A DNA stretch of 64,000 bases from Comamonas testosteroni ATCC 11996 (lineage in GTDB: Bacteria > Pseudomonadota > Gammaproteobacteria > Burkholderiales > Burkholderiaceae_C), in NCBI RefSeq assembly GCF_000241525.1, contig NZ_AHIL01000033.1, positions 62,001 to 126,000 of the forward strand, read 5' to 3'. The notes under the pieces are model-generated. The model saw only the letters and a list, made by a program, of their open reading frames with translations, made no database searches and was not told the origin of the DNA. A program made the translations under genes and the position numbers. Below, in pieces: positions 51,766-62,296 of the stretch (its first letter is position 1; each line of letters begins with the position of its first letter).

Positions 51766-54672
51766 TCAGGCCAGCAGTTGCCTCAGCACATAGGGAAGGA
51801 TGCCGCCATGGCGGTAGTAGTCCACCTCGATGGGTGTATCGATGCGCAGCTTCACGGTCAGGGTTTTCTTGCTGCCGTCGGGCCTGGTGATCACCAGTTG
51901 AGCATCGCTTTGCGGCGCCAGGTCGGCGGCTGGGATCACATCGATGAACTCCTCGCCCGTCAGGCCCAGGCTTTGCCAGCTGTCATTGCCCTTGAACTGC
52001 AGCGGCAACACGCCCATGCCCACCAGATTGGAGCGGTGAATGCGCTCGAAGCTGCGCGCCACCACGGCCTTGATGCCCAGCAGCTGCGTGCCCTTGGCCG
52101 CCCAGTCGCGGCTGGAGCCCGTGCCGTATTCCTCGCCGGCCAGCACCACCGTGGCGCGGCCTGCGGCCTGGTACTTCATGGCCGCGTCGTAAATGGCCAT
52201 CTTCTCGCTCTTGCCATGCTCATCGCGGAACAAGGTGACACCGCCCTCCTCGCGTGAGCCGTCGGCTGCGGCGGGAATCATCAGGTTCTTGATACGCACG
52301 TTGGCAAAAGTGCCGCGCATCATCACCTCGTGGTTGCCCCGGCGCGAGCCATAGCTGTTGAAGTCGGCTTTTTGCACGCCATGCTCGAGCAGCCACTTGC
52401 CGGCCGGCGAAGACTCCTTGATGGAGCCTGCGGGCGAGATATGGTCGGTGGTGATGGAGTCACCGAACAAGGCCATGATGCGGGCGCCGTGCACAGCGCT
52501 TGGATTGGAGGCTCTATCTGTCGTTGCGGACGGCGCTTTCAGTTCCAGAGCAAAGTCGGCAAAGAACGGCGGCTCGGCGATATAGGTGCTCTCGGGCCAG
52601 GTGTAGGTGGCGCCTGTCACCCCCCGAATCTTTTCCCAGAGCTTGCCCGGCTCGCTGGCCACCTGCTCGTAATTGCTGCGGAAGGCCTTGCCATTCATGG
52701 CGAACTTGAGCAGCTCCTGAATCTCCTCGCTGCTGGGCCAGATATCGCCCAGATACACGTCCTTGCCGCCCTTGCCCTTGCCCACGGGCTCGGTCATCAG
52801 GTCCTTGCGCACTGTCCCGGCGATCGCATAGGCCACCACCAGCGGAGGGCTGGCCAGGAAGTTGGCCTTGATATTGGGGTGAATGCGGGCCTCGAAGTTG
52901 CGGTTGCCCGACAGGACGGCCGCGCAGACCAGATTGTTCTGCGTGATGACAGCATTGATCTCGGGGGTGAGATCACCGGCATTGCCAATGCAGGTGGTGC
53001 AGCCGTAGCCGGCCAGCGCAAAACCCAGCTTTTCCAGATAGGGCAGCAAGCCCGCCTCGGTCAGATAACGAGTCACCAGGCGGGAGCCCGGCGCCAGCGA
53101 GGTCTTGATATGCGGCTTGACCTTGAGGCCTGCCTGAACCGCCTTCTTGGCCAGCAGGCCTGCCGCCAGCATGACGCTGGGGTTGGAGGTATTGGTGCAG
53201 CTCGTGATGGCGGCAATCAGCACATCGCCGCTGCCGATATCGAAGCCCTTTTCCGGCGCTGCAACCGCATGGCTGGCATCAGAAGCAATCGCACTGGCCT
53301 CGGCCTTGCCGGTCTCGGGCGTGTTGCTCACCATCTCGGCCTTGTTGCGCTCCGCACCAGCCGACAGGGGTTTGCTCTCGGGCTGCAAGGCCTCGGGACC
53401 ATCGGGACTCACCACGTGGCGACGCGCCAGTTGATCGGCAGGCAGGTTGAAACCATTCTGGGCCACGGGAGCGCTGAACAGCTCGTCGAACTGCCCGGCC
53501 ACATGGCCGATCTCGATGCGGTCCTGCGGGCGCTTGGGCCCGGCTAGGCTCGGAGCCACCTTGCCCAGATCCAGCTTGACCACATGCGAGTAGTCGATTT
53601 CGCCGGCCTTGGGCACGCCAAACAGCTGCTGGGCCTTGAAGTAGGCCTCGAAGGCTTGGATCTCGCTCTTGGTACGTCCCGTTCCCTTGAAGTACTCGAT
53701 GGTCTTTTCATCGACCGGGAAGAAACCCATGGTCGCCCCATATTCAGGAGCCATATTGCCGATGGTGGCGCGATCTGGCAGGGAAAGACTGCGCGTTCCT
53801 TCGCCAAAGAACTCGACGAATTTGCCGACCACTTTTTCCTTGCGCAGCAGCTCCGTGACGGTGAGCACCAGATCGGTGGCCGTCACACCTTCGCGCAACT
53901 GGCCGGTCAACTCGAAGCCCACCACATCGGGCGTGAGGAAGTACACGGGCTGGCCCAGCATGGCCGCCTCGGCCTCGATACCGCCCACCCCCCAGGCCAC
54001 CACGCCTATGCCGTTGATCATGGTGGTATGGCTGTCGGTGCCGACCAGGGTGTCAGGGTAGTACACCGCATCACCCTTGCCGCTCCTTGCCTTGTGCACG
54101 CCGCGCGCCAAATATTCGAGATTGACCTGGTGCACGATGCCGAAGCCCGGCGGCACGACACCGAAGGTGTCGAAGGCCTGCATGCCCCATTTCATGAACT
54201 GGTAGCGCTCCTGGTTGCGCTGGAACTCCAGCTTCATGTTCAGGTCCAGCGCCTTCTTGGTGCCGAAGTAGTCCACCATGATGGAGTGGTCCACCACCAG
54301 GTCCACGGGCACCAGCGGCTCGATGGACTTGGGCTTCTTGCCCAGCTTGGCAGCCGTGCTGCGCATGGCGGCCAGATCGGCCAGCAAGGGCACGCCGGTG
54401 AAGTCCTGCAGCACCACGCGCGCGACGACAAACGGAATCTCGTCGACCCGCTCGGCCTTGGGTTGCCAGCGCGCCAGTTGCGCCACATGCTCCTCGGTGA
54501 TCTTGTTACCGTCACAGTTGCGCAGCACCGATTCGAGCACGATACGAATCGAGACCGGCAGGCGCTTGATCTCCGGAAACTGCTTGGCCAGGGCCGGCAA
54601 GGAATAGAACTTGCCCTTCTTGCCCTCGGCCAGTTCAAAGGACTTCAGGGTTTTGGCAAAAGCATGCGACAT
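51766..54672 (-). CDS. acnA: Aconitate hydratase A with an internal insertion
   Basis: Interconverts citrate and isocitrate in the TCA cycle; [4Fe-4S] enzyme. The 968 residues exceed the usual roughly 890. Cluster ligands are C492 ([10 protein letters not shown]) and C558/C561 ([10 protein letters not shown]), all present. The extra length is an insertion of about 60 residues (roughly 415-475), Ala/Ser/Glu-rich and apparently disordered, just before the cluster-binding domain. I chose the ATG at 54672, at the conserved MSHAF start; a start at 54792 would add 40 residues. Confidence 0.9.
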   Translation of the reverse strand: MSHAFAKTLKSFELAEGKKGKFYSLPALAKQFPEIKRLPVSIRIVLESVLRNCDGNKITEEHVAQLARWQPKAERVDEIPFVVARVVLQDFTGVPLLADLAAMRSTAAKLGKKPKSIEPLVPVDLVVDHSIMVDYFGTKKALDLNMKLEFQRNQERYQFMKWGMQAFDTFGVVPPGFGIVHQVNLEYLARGVHKARSGKGDAVYYPDTLVGTDSHTTMINGIGVVAWGVGGIEAEAAMLGQPVYFLTPDVVGFELTGQLREGVTATDLVLTVTELLRKEKVVGKFVEFFGEGTRSLSLPDRATIGNMAPEYGATMGFFPVDEKTIEYFKGTGRTKSEIQAFEAYFKAQQLFGVPKAGEIDYSHVVKLDLGKVAPSLAGPKRPQDRIEIGHVAGQFDELFSAPVAQNGFNLPADQLARRHVVSPDGPEALQPESKPLSAGAERNKAEMVSNTPETGKAEASAIASDASHAVAAPEKGFDIGSGDVLIAAITSCTNTSNPSVMLAAGLLAKKAVQAGLKVKPHIKTSLAPGSRLVTRYLTEAGLLPYLEKLGFALAGYGCTTCIGNAGDLTPEINAVITQNNLVCAAVLSGNRNFEARIHPNIKANFLASPPLVVAYAIAGTVRKDLMTEPVGKGKGGKDVYLGDIWPSSEEIQELLKFAMNGKAFRSNYEQVASEPGKLWEKIRGVTGATYTWPESTYIAEPPFFADFALELKAPSATTDRASNPSAVHGARIMALFGDSITTDHISPAGSIKESSPAGKWLLEHGVQKADFNSYGSRRGNHEVMMRGTFANVRIKNLMIPAAADGSREEGGVTLFRDEHGKSEKMAIYDAAMKYQAAGRATVVLAGEEYGTGSSRDWAAKGTQLLGIKAVVARSFERIHRSNLVGMGVLPLQFKGNDSWQSLGLTGEEFIDVIPAADLAPQSDAQLVITRPDGSKKTLTVKLRIDTPIEVDYYRHGGILPYVLRQLLA

Positions 54673-54795
54673 CGTGAGACTCTCCATGGACAGAACACAG
54701 GGAAAACGCTTTTGCATTCCATTGTGCACACAACTCCCGAGAAAAGGGTGGGACAGGGCGCCGGCAACGCAAATCGGCTCGCATGGGGGCAAAAA

Positions 54796-54820
54796 AGAAA
54801 GCCCGCGCTGGGCGGGCTGG
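54796..54820 (-). terminator. Intrinsic terminator of the CoA transferase gene
   Basis: On the minus strand, GCCCGC / GCGGGC forms the stem with a CCAGC loop, followed by TTTCTTTTTTG. It closes the catabolic block at its 3' end. Confidence 0.8.
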
Positions 54821-54838
54821 AGTTACGGTGAGGCAAGC

Positions 54839-55978
54839 TCAGGCGCCGGCGTCCGGCAGAAACCCCTGTCCTTCGCTCAAGGGCGCAAAGCGGTAGCTGG
54901 CCGGCGTGCGGCTGAGCTTGACCGGTGCGCCCAGCCCCTGGTACTCGCCCATCTCCACCACCATTTCCCGGTGCGCGGTGTGCGGATGCGCTAGCGCCTG
55001 GGCGACATCGAGCACCGGCGCGGCGGGCACGCCTATGGCCATCAACTCATCGGCAAGCTTCACGCCATCGAGCAACGCAAACGCCTGCTGCAGCAAGGGC
55101 TTGAGCTCGGCACGATGAACGGAGCGCTGGCCTGCGGTGGCAAAGCGCTCGTCCTGCGCCAGCCCCTCCTGACCGACATGGCTGCACAGCAGCCGGAACT
55201 GTCGGTCATTGCCCACGGCCAGAAATATGGGGGCACCGCCGGTGCTGAGCACATCGTAGGGATAGATATTGGGATGGGCATTGCCCGAGCGCTGCGGCAC
55301 CTTGCGCCCCATGAACCAGTTGGCTGCGTGGGGATGGAGCAGCGACAGGCCGGAGTCGTAGAGCGAGGCATCCACCAGCTGGCCCTGCCCGCTGCGCCCC
55401 CGCTCGTGCAGGGCCAGCAGCACGCCGATGGTGGCATTCAGCCCCGTCACCATGTCCACCACCGGCAGGCCCACGCGCAGCGGGTCGCCATCGGCCTCGC
55501 CGTTGATGCTCATGATGCCGGCCATGGCCTGGATGGCGGCGTCGTAGCCGGGCAGGCTGCCCAGAGGGCCGTCGGCGCCGAAGCCCGTGACGCGGCACCA
55601 GATCAGATGCGGCAGCTCTTCTCGCATCTGCTCAAAGCCTATGCCCCATTTCTCCATGGTGCCGACCTTGAAGTTCTCCACCACCACATCGGCCTGGGCC
55701 ATCAGCTCGCGCACGCGCTGCTGGCCTTCGGGCACGGACAGATCGAGAAACTGGAGGCGCTTGTTGCGGTTCAAGCCGAAGTAGTAGGAGGCCACGCCGT
55801 CGCGAAACGGAGGCCCCCAGGTGCGGGTATCGTCACCCTGCGGCGGCTCCACCTTGAGCACATCGGCGCCATGGTCGCCCAGTATCTGGCCACAGAACGG
55901 ACCGCCCAGAATGCGTGACAGATCAAGCACCTTGACGCCCTGCAAGGCTCCGGCGCCAACCGCGGCTGGATTGTGCAT
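54839..55978 (-). CDS. CaiB/BaiF-family (type III) CoA transferase
   Basis: Transfers CoA between an acyl-CoA and a free acid; 379 residues. Hallmarks are GVKVLDLSRILGGPFCGQIL near the N-terminus, VVENFKVG, and GLPVVDMVTGLNATIG, with the region of the catalytic aspartate. Probably activates an acid in the catabolic block, upstream of the acyl-CoA dehydrogenase. Acyl group unknown. Confidence 0.9.
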   Translation of the reverse strand: MHNPAAVGAGALQGVKVLDLSRILGGPFCGQILGDHGADVLKVEPPQGDDTRTWGPPFRDGVASYYFGLNRNKRLQFLDLSVPEGQQRVRELMAQADVVVENFKVGTMEKWGIGFEQMREELPHLIWCRVTGFGADGPLGSLPGYDAAIQAMAGIMSINGEADGDPLRVGLPVVDMVTGLNATIGVLLALHERGRSGQGQLVDASLYDSGLSLLHPHAANWFMGRKVPQRSGNAHPNIYPYDVLSTGGAPIFLAVGNDRQFRLLCSHVGQEGLAQDERFATAGQRSVHRAELKPLLQQAFALLDGVKLADELMAIGVPAAPVLDVAQALAHPHTAHREMVVEMGEYQGLGAPVKLSRTPASYRFAPLSEGQGFLPDAGA

Positions 55979-56071
55979 GTTTCACTTTCCGACAGAATGC
56001 AGGCCCATGGGCCCGCGTGTTGATCAAAGATTGCTCGAAGGCTTGCGCCGCCAGTCGCGGCAGCCCACGCC

Positions 56072-57079
56072 TCAGGCCAGAGGCTTTCGGCCCAGGCCGC
56101 GCACCAGCGCGCTCAGGCGCTGATGGATGGCATGGAAGCTCTGGTCCGCCTCTACCTGCGAGGCAACGGGCTGGCGGATATGCTTGCCCTCCAGCTCCAG
56201 CTTGGCGCGGATTTCCGGATTCACCAGCGCCTGCCCTATGGCGCTGCGCAGCGCGGCCACGCGATCGGCGGGTGTGTCCTTCTTCACGAAGTAGCCCGCA
56301 CTGACCGTGTATTCAAAATCCGGGCTGAGGCGACTTTGCGATATCAGCGGCACATGGGCCAGCTCCTTGGGCAGGGTCCTGGAGAAACTGGTCAGAATTT
56401 TCAGGCGCCCCTGCTTGGCCATGCCTTCGAAGCTTGCCTGATAAGGCAGGATGGCGAAGTCCACCTGCCCTCCTGCCAGGTCCTGCAGGGCCGGCGCGCC
56501 GCCCTTGTAGGGCACGTGCAGAAACGGCAGCTTCAGTCTGGCTGCCAGGGCATCGCCCATCAGGTTGTACATGGAGTCCACGCCCACCGTGCCATAGGTC
56601 AGCGGGCCGCTTTTGCTGGCGCGTGCATATTCGATGAACTCGTCATAGCTTTCGACAGGCAGCCTGCTCTTGACCATGAGCACGATGGGCGACTCCGTCG
56701 TGGGGGCCGCCAGCGTGAAATCGCCTGGCTTGTAGCGCGCTGCCGTATTGAGCATGGGCGCCAGGAAGATCTCGTTGGCCGAGCCGTGAAAGAACATATA
56801 GCCGTCTGCTGGCGCGTTGAGCACCTTGGCCGCGGCAATCAGTCCCGTGCCGCCTCCCAGGTTCTCCACCACCACCTGCTGCCTGATGCTGCTGCCTATG
56901 GATTCGGCAAAGATGCGCGCTGCCACATCGCTGGCCCCGCCTGCAGGAAAAGGCACCATGAGAGTCAGAGGCTTGGCCGGAAAGCTTTCTGCAGCCCGGA
57001 CCCAGCTCGAAGCTGCCGCCAAGGCAGCCGTCTGCCACAGTGTGTGCCGCATAAAGCTGCGGCGGTTCCATGTATCCAT
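56072..57079 (-). CDS. Bug/TctC-family periplasmic solute-binding protein with Tat-like signal
   Basis: A 335-residue precursor. The N-terminus MDTWNRRSFMRHTL resembles a twin-arginine signal, with a probable cleavage after VRA. The mature part has the Bug hallmark FPAGGASDVAARIF and NLGGGTGLIAAAKV. Bug proteins bind carboxylates; they either serve TctAB carriers or act in signalling. No TctA/TctB gene is present here. Same strand as the CoA transferase, 93 bp away. Confidence 0.85.
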   Translation of the reverse strand: MDTWNRRSFMRHTLWQTAALAAASSWVRAAESFPAKPLTLMVPFPAGGASDVAARIFAESIGSSIRQQVVVENLGGGTGLIAAAKVLNAPADGYMFFHGSANEIFLAPMLNTAARYKPGDFTLAAPTTESPIVLMVKSRLPVESYDEFIEYARASKSGPLTYGTVGVDSMYNLMGDALAARLKLPFLHVPYKGGAPALQDLAGGQVDFAILPYQASFEGMAKQGRLKILTSFSRTLPKELAHVPLISQSRLSPDFEYTVSAGYFVKKDTPADRVAALRSAIGQALVNPEIRAKLELEGKHIRQPVASQVEADQSFHAIHQRLSALVRGLGRKPLA

Positions 57080-57109
57080 CTCCTGCCTCCCTCTTCCATA
57101 TGCGGCCGC

Positions 57110-58288
57110 TCAGGCCAGATAGCTTTGCACCAGTTGCGTCCAGAAGGCCGCACCGATGTGCAATGCCTTGTCATTGAAGTCATACAGCGGGTTGTGCACC
57201 ATGCAACCGCCATCCTCGCCCACGCCGTTGCCCAGCCGGATATAGGCGCCGGGACGCTTTTGCAGCATGTAGGCAAAGTCCTCGCTGCCCATGGTGGGCG
57301 TGCGCTCGCCCACCTTGTCCTCGCCCAGCAGGCTGATTGCCACCTGGCGCGCGTACTCGGTCTGGGCTGCACAGTTCACGAGCACCGGGTATTTGTGCAC
57401 GTAGTCGATGTCGCAGCTGAGCTGATAGCTCTCGGCCTGGGCCTGCACAAAGGCCTTGATGCGCGTCTCCACCCAGCTGCGCACGTCCGGGTTCAGGGCG
57501 CGCACGCCAATCTTGAGCACGGCGCTCTCGGGCACGATGTTGAAGACCTCGCCAGCCTGGATGGAGCCCACTGTGATCACGGCCGCATGCTGGGCATCGA
57601 TCTCACGCGTGATGATGGACTGCAGGCCCAGCACGATGCTGGCCGCGCACTGCATGCTGTCTATGCCGTGGTGCGGCATGGCGCCATGGGCGCTGCGCCC
57701 GCGCAGCGTAACGGTTACGCGGTCGAACGAGGCCATGGCCGGCCCGGAGCTGATGGCCATCCGGCCCACGGGCAGGCCAGGCGCGTTGTGCAGCGCATAG
57801 ATCTCGTCGCAGGGAAACAGCTCGAACAGGCCCTCGTCCACCATGCGCATGGCGCCGCCCTCATTCTCCTCGGCAGGCTGGAAGATCAGGTTCAGCGTAC
57901 CGTCGAAATCGAGCTTTTCAGCGATGTACTTTGCCGCGCACAGCAAGATGGCGGTATGTCCGTCATGGCCGCAGGCGTGCATTTTCCCAGGCAGTCGGCT
58001 GGCATAGTCCAGGCCTGTTCTTTCATGGATGGGCAAGGCATCCATGTCCGCGCGTATGCCCAGCGACTTGCTGCCCGAGCCTTTCTTGAGCACGCCGACC
58101 ACGCCGGTCACGCCCAAACCTCGGTGCACGGCATAACCCCAGCGAGTCAGGGATGCGGCCACCAAATCGCTGGTGCGCGTCTCCTCGAAAGCCAGTTCGG
58201 GATGGGCATGGATGCTGCGGCGCACCTCGACGAACTCGGCTGCGACGGACTGCAGTTGTGCGAGCAGAAGGGAAGGTGAAGATATCAT
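57110..58288 (-). CDS. M20-family metallo-amidohydrolase
   Basis: A 392-residue di-metal hydrolase of the same group as 4567-5763. It shows VRRSIHAHPELAFEE near the N-terminus, IRADMDALP (78-86), HACGHDGH (104-111), PAEENEGGAMRM with the catalytic glutamate, and TMGSEDFAYML. Likely cleaves an N-acyl or amide bond in the substrate of this catabolic block. Between two Bug genes. Confidence 0.9.
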   Translation of the reverse strand: MISSPSLLLAQLQSVAAEFVEVRRSIHAHPELAFEETRTSDLVAASLTRWGYAVHRGLGVTGVVGVLKKGSGSKSLGIRADMDALPIHERTGLDYASRLPGKMHACGHDGHTAILLCAAKYIAEKLDFDGTLNLIFQPAEENEGGAMRMVDEGLFELFPCDEIYALHNAPGLPVGRMAISSGPAMASFDRVTVTLRGRSAHGAMPHHGIDSMQCAASIVLGLQSIITREIDAQHAAVITVGSIQAGEVFNIVPESAVLKIGVRALNPDVRSWVETRIKAFVQAQAESYQLSCDIDYVHKYPVLVNCAAQTEYARQVAISLLGEDKVGERTPTMGSEDFAYMLQKRPGAYIRLGNGVGEDGGCMVHNPLYDFNDKALHIGAAFWTQLVQSYLA

Positions 58289-58457
58289 GGCTATGGATAG
58301 GTGAAGTACCCCGGCTCATGCATTGCATGGACTCTCGGGCAGTGGCAGGCAGTGCGAAACAGTGTCCTCCTCATGACCAAGATGAGGAGTTTCGAAAAGT
58401 TCTAACACGTCCAACCTTCGATGGCATGCCTGCGCTTGCGCCCAAGCGACAGCGCCA

Positions 58458-59441
58458 TCAGTCAAGCTTCACGCCGGCCTTTTGCACCACCTCGCTCCAT
58501 TTGTCGAGTTCGCTCTTGACGAAGCCGGCCAGATAGGCGGGCCTGGCATCCGCGCCGCGCTCAAGGCCCTGGGCCGCAAAGGCGTTCTTCACATTCTCGG
58601 AATCCAGCGCTTTGGCATAGGCCTGATTGAGCAGCTCCACCCGCTCTACCGGCATGCCCTTGGGGCCGACCACGCCGAAGAACACGCTCACGTCATAGCC
58701 AGCCAGACCCTGCTCGGCGATGGTGGGGATCAAGGGCATGGCGCTGGAGCGTTTGGACGTGGCCACGCCCAGGGCCTTGACCTTGCCGGCCTTGATATAG
58801 GGCATGGCCGTGAGGATGTCGGTGAAAGTCATGTCCACCTGACCGGCCAGCAGGTCGTTGAGTGCCGGCCCCGTGCCCCTGTATGGCACATGCTGCAGCT
58901 GGGTGCCGGCCAGGCCATTGAACAGCACACCCGCCAGATGGGATGAAGCACCATTGCCCGAAGACGCGAAATTGAGCTTGCCGGGCTTGCTCTTGTCCAG
59001 CGCAATCAGCTCCTTGACGTTGCCAACGCCCAGATCCGGCCGAACCACCAGTACATTGGGCAGATAGCCAACGTAGATGATGGGCGTGAAGCTGGTGCGT
59101 GGGTCGTAGCTGATGGACTTGTACAGCGGCTTGTTGATGGCCAGCGGACCCGAAGTACCGAACATCAGCGTATAGCCGTCAGGCTTGGCACGTGCCACGA
59201 AGTCGGCTCCGATATTGCCGCCGGCGCCGGCCTTGTTCTCCACGATCACGCTCTGGCCCAGCTCCTTGGTCAGCTCGGTAGCCAGAATGCGCGCCATGGC
59301 GTCGGTAGGGCCGCCAGGTGGAAACGGCACGATGAACGTGATGGGGCGTGTCGGGTATTTCTCCTGGGCAAGTGCGGGCAGTGCTGCCGACAGGGCGGCG
59401 GATGCCATCAGGCCCAGCGCTGCGCGTCTGGCTCTATGCAT
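58458..59441 (-). CDS. Bug/TctC-family periplasmic solute-binding protein
   Basis: A 327-residue precursor with a Sec-type signal peptide (cleavage near LPALAQ). Hallmarks are FPPGGPTDAMARI, VENKAGAGGNIGADFVA, and DGYTLMFG. Paralogous to its neighbours but not a recent copy. Orphan of membrane partners. Confidence 0.9.
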   Translation of the reverse strand: MHRARRAALGLMASAALSAALPALAQEKYPTRPITFIVPFPPGGPTDAMARILATELTKELGQSVIVENKAGAGGNIGADFVARAKPDGYTLMFGTSGPLAINKPLYKSISYDPRTSFTPIIYVGYLPNVLVVRPDLGVGNVKELIALDKSKPGKLNFASSGNGASSHLAGVLFNGLAGTQLQHVPYRGTGPALNDLLAGQVDMTFTDILTAMPYIKAGKVKALGVATSKRSSAMPLIPTIAEQGLAGYDVSVFFGVVGPKGMPVERVELLNQAYAKALDSENVKNAFAAQGLERGADARPAYLAGFVKSELDKWSEVVQKAGVKLD

Positions 59442-59495
59442 GTCTGTCTCCTTGGAAGGGTGTTGCCGATGAACCGGCCAGATATCACTGAGATA

Positions 59496-60491
59496 TCACT
59501 GGGGGGTACCGCCGGCACCGGCCTTGAAGTGCTCCATGCGCGTCTTCTCGCGTGCGTAGGCGCTCCTGGCGTACTGCTCGAACTCTTGCGGGCTGCGGTA
59601 GTTCAGCGGCTGATTGAGTTGTTCGAGGATCTTGCGCCCCTGCGCCGACTCCAGAGCAGCCTTGAAGGCGTCATGAATGATGCGCAACCGCGCCGGAGCC
59701 AGGCCGGCAGGGGCGGCAATCCCATAAGGCGACTCGATCACCGCGTCCACGCCCAGCTCCGTCAAGGTGGGCACCTGGGGGAACTGCGGAACACGACTGG
59801 AGGTGAACATTGCCAGGTAGCGCAATCGGCCCGACTGGACATGCTGGGAGGCTACGCCGGAGAGCACGCCCGCATCGATGTGACCGCCCAACAGGTCGCT
59901 GGCCTGCTCCGAGTCACCCTTGTAGGGCACGCGATTGAACTGCAGGCCCGTGGACTGCACCAGCTCGCTGAGCACGATGCTGGGCGTTTGCACCGGGCCG
60001 GCCGCACCGACGGAGATCTGGCCGGGACGCCTGCTCGCATCTTCGGCAAACTCCTTCCAGCTCTTCCACGGCGCTTCCCGGCGCACAGCCAGCCCGAAGG
60101 TGTAGTCGGTCATGCCGATCACATAGCTCAGCTTCAAGGGGTCAAAGCTCACCCGGTTCAGATACGGTTCGCGATAGACACTGGCAGGCAGCACGGCCAG
60201 GGTGTAGCCATCAGGCTGAGCCCGCGCCAGCTCCACCGCGCCAAACGTGCCGTTGGCGCCTGGCTTGTTCTCTATGACCACCGGTTGCCCCAGCAACTGC
60301 GAGGCTTGCTGTGCCACCACCCGCAAATGCGCGTCCGTCGGCCCGCCCGCGCCATAAGGCACCACCAGGCGTATCGGCCGAGCCGGATAGGAGTCGCCCT
60401 GAGCCTGCACGGCGAAATGGGCTGCCGCCAGCAGCACTGCACCCGAGGCTGCGACCAGCAGCCTTCGGCGCTCTCTTGTGTGATTGCGCAT
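59496..60491 (-). CDS. Bug/TctC-family periplasmic solute-binding protein
   Basis: A 331-residue precursor with a signal peptide that starts with several arginines (RERRRLLVAAS) and ends near VQAQ. The arginine run might be Tat-related, but the motif is less clear than in the 57079 gene. Family block: VPYGAGGPTDAHLRV and VIENKPGANGTFGAVELA. Third Bug gene in the block. Confidence 0.9.
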   Translation of the reverse strand: MRNHTRERRRLLVAASGAVLLAAAHFAVQAQGDSYPARPIRLVVPYGAGGPTDAHLRVVAQQASQLLGQPVVIENKPGANGTFGAVELARAQPDGYTLAVLPASVYREPYLNRVSFDPLKLSYVIGMTDYTFGLAVRREAPWKSWKEFAEDASRRPGQISVGAAGPVQTPSIVLSELVQSTGLQFNRVPYKGDSEQASDLLGGHIDAGVLSGVASQHVQSGRLRYLAMFTSSRVPQFPQVPTLTELGVDAVIESPYGIAAPAGLAPARLRIIHDAFKAALESAQGRKILEQLNQPLNYRSPQEFEQYARSAYAREKTRMEHFKAGAGGTPQ

Positions 60492-60586
60492 ATTTGTCTC
60501 CTTGCAGAAATAATCCGAGAGCCGATAGCGCCTTTCTCACGAAGCGCTTCAGCCGTTTCTTCTACTTATTTCAAGGCTGCCGGCAA

Positions 60587-62296
60587 TCACTCCAGCCACT
60601 GCGCCGGCACGGCGGCCGCATCGTCCAGCGGATCACGCGGCAGCACACGGTGCAGCAGCACCAGTTGCGACAGGCGCAGGCGCTCGTTTGATCCGGTCTG
60701 TGCGGCTTCCCAGGCCATGGCGATGGCCGTGGTGCAGTTGTACAGAGCTGTGGCGGCCTGGCGGGCCAGCACTTCGCCGCCGTCCTGAGCGGCCCTATCG
60801 GCCAGGGTGCTGGCGCGGGCCAATGCATCTTCCAGCGCATGGCGGTAACCGGGCACCAGGCGGGCGTGATCGAGCAAGCCACGCAGGTACTGCTGCAGCA
60901 CGGGCAACGAACCTTCGCGCTTGATGGCGCGGATCACGTCCAACGCCACGATATTGCTGGTGCCTTCCCAGATGGAACCCAGGTGGGCATCGCGCACCAG
61001 ACGCGGATCGCTCCACTCCTCGATATAGCCGCAGCCGCCGCGCACTTCCATCGCATCGCCAGTGACCTTGCGTGCATCGCGGCAGGCGCGGAACTTGATC
61101 AGCGGCGTCAGGATGCGCAGCAGCGCATAGGCATCCGGCTGGCCCGCGTCGGAGCGCATCAGCGTCTGCGCGGTCTGGAACACCATGGTGCGCGCCTGCT
61201 CGGCGGGCACGCGCAGCTTGTCGAGCTGGCGCTGCATCAGCGGCATCTGCTCCAGGCGCTTGCCAAAGGCAATGCGTTCATGGGCGATGAATTCGGCCTC
61301 GGCCACAGCGCGGCGCATCATGCCGGCGGAGCGCACACCGTTGGACAAACGCGAGTTGTTGACCATGTCGGCCATCTGCACAAAGCCCCGGCCCTGCTCA
61401 CCCACGAGATAGGCCACGGCGCCGTCCATGCGGATCTCGCCGCTGGCCATGGACTTGGTGCCCAGCTTGTCCTTGAGGCGGACGATGCGGTAGCGATTGG
61501 TGCTGCCATCGTCCAGGGAACGCGGCAGCAGAAACAGCGAGATGCCCTTCAAGCCCGGCGCTCCACCCTCCACACGAGCCAGCACCATGGCGAACTCGGC
61601 ATCGGGGTTGGAGCAGAACCACTTGTCGCCGGTGAGAAGCCAGGAGCCATCGGCCTGAGGGGCGGCCATAGTCAGCGTGTTGGCGATGTCCGAGCCTGCT
61701 GCCTGCTCGGTCATGAACATCGCGCCCTGGGCCTGGTTTTCCCAATCCAGCGAGAGCAGCTGAGGCAAATACTTGTCCACCAGCTCAGGGGTACCGTACT
61801 TCTTGAGCGTGCGCGTCAGCGAATCGGTCATGGACAACGGGCAGCACAGACCGAACTCGGACTGCACGAACAGAAAGGTCAGCGCGTACTTGACGATGGG
61901 CGGCAGCTTGCCGCTCCAGCCCAGCATGTCTTCCCGGTGCGAGATGGCCTGCAGGCCGAACTCCCCGTAGGCGATGCGCTCAAGCTCTTCATAGGCTGGA
62001 TGCTTGATGATGCGCTGGCTGTCCTGGCCGGCGCGGCTGCGGTGCTCGAGCGTGGGCGGATTCCTGTCGGCAATGCCGGCCAGCTCGTCGACGCGCCCAC
62101 CGGCCAGCTCACCCATGCGCTGCAGATAGGGCTGCAGATGCGCCAGCAGATCGGCGGGCAGATAAAGCGCCAGCAGCGACTGCAACTCAGGATCGGTGGC
62201 GTAGAAATTGGCTCCGTGGCGATCAGGCACGGGATGTGCTGCAGCGCGCACAGCCTGGGCCAAGGCATGCATCTGGCTCTTATCGTTTGCGGACAT
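60587..62296 (-). CDS. AidB-like acyl-CoA dehydrogenase
   Basis: A 569-residue flavoprotein. It has an AidB-type N-terminal extension (about 1-150), then the acyl-CoA dehydrogenase core with MTEQAAGSDIANTLT and GDKWFCSNPDAEFAMV. The C-terminal helical domain has GGCGYIEEW, the region of the usual catalytic base, and LGSIWEGTSNIVALDV. It could oxidise an acyl-CoA made by the CoA transferase. Strong AGGAG before the chosen ATG. First gene of the minus-strand block. Confidence 0.85.
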   Translation of the reverse strand: MSANDKSQMHALAQAVRAAAHPVPDRHGANFYATDPELQSLLALYLPADLLAHLQPYLQRMGELAGGRVDELAGIADRNPPTLEHRSRAGQDSQRIIKHPAYEELERIAYGEFGLQAISHREDMLGWSGKLPPIVKYALTFLFVQSEFGLCCPLSMTDSLTRTLKKYGTPELVDKYLPQLLSLDWENQAQGAMFMTEQAAGSDIANTLTMAAPQADGSWLLTGDKWFCSNPDAEFAMVLARVEGGAPGLKGISLFLLPRSLDDGSTNRYRIVRLKDKLGTKSMASGEIRMDGAVAYLVGEQGRGFVQMADMVNNSRLSNGVRSAGMMRRAVAEAEFIAHERIAFGKRLEQMPLMQRQLDKLRVPAEQARTMVFQTAQTLMRSDAGQPDAYALLRILTPLIKFRACRDARKVTGDAMEVRGGCGYIEEWSDPRLVRDAHLGSIWEGTSNIVALDVIRAIKREGSLPVLQQYLRGLLDHARLVPGYRHALEDALARASTLADRAAQDGGEVLARQAATALYNCTTAIAMAWEAAQTGSNERLRLSQLVLLHRVLPRDPLDDAAAVPAQWLE

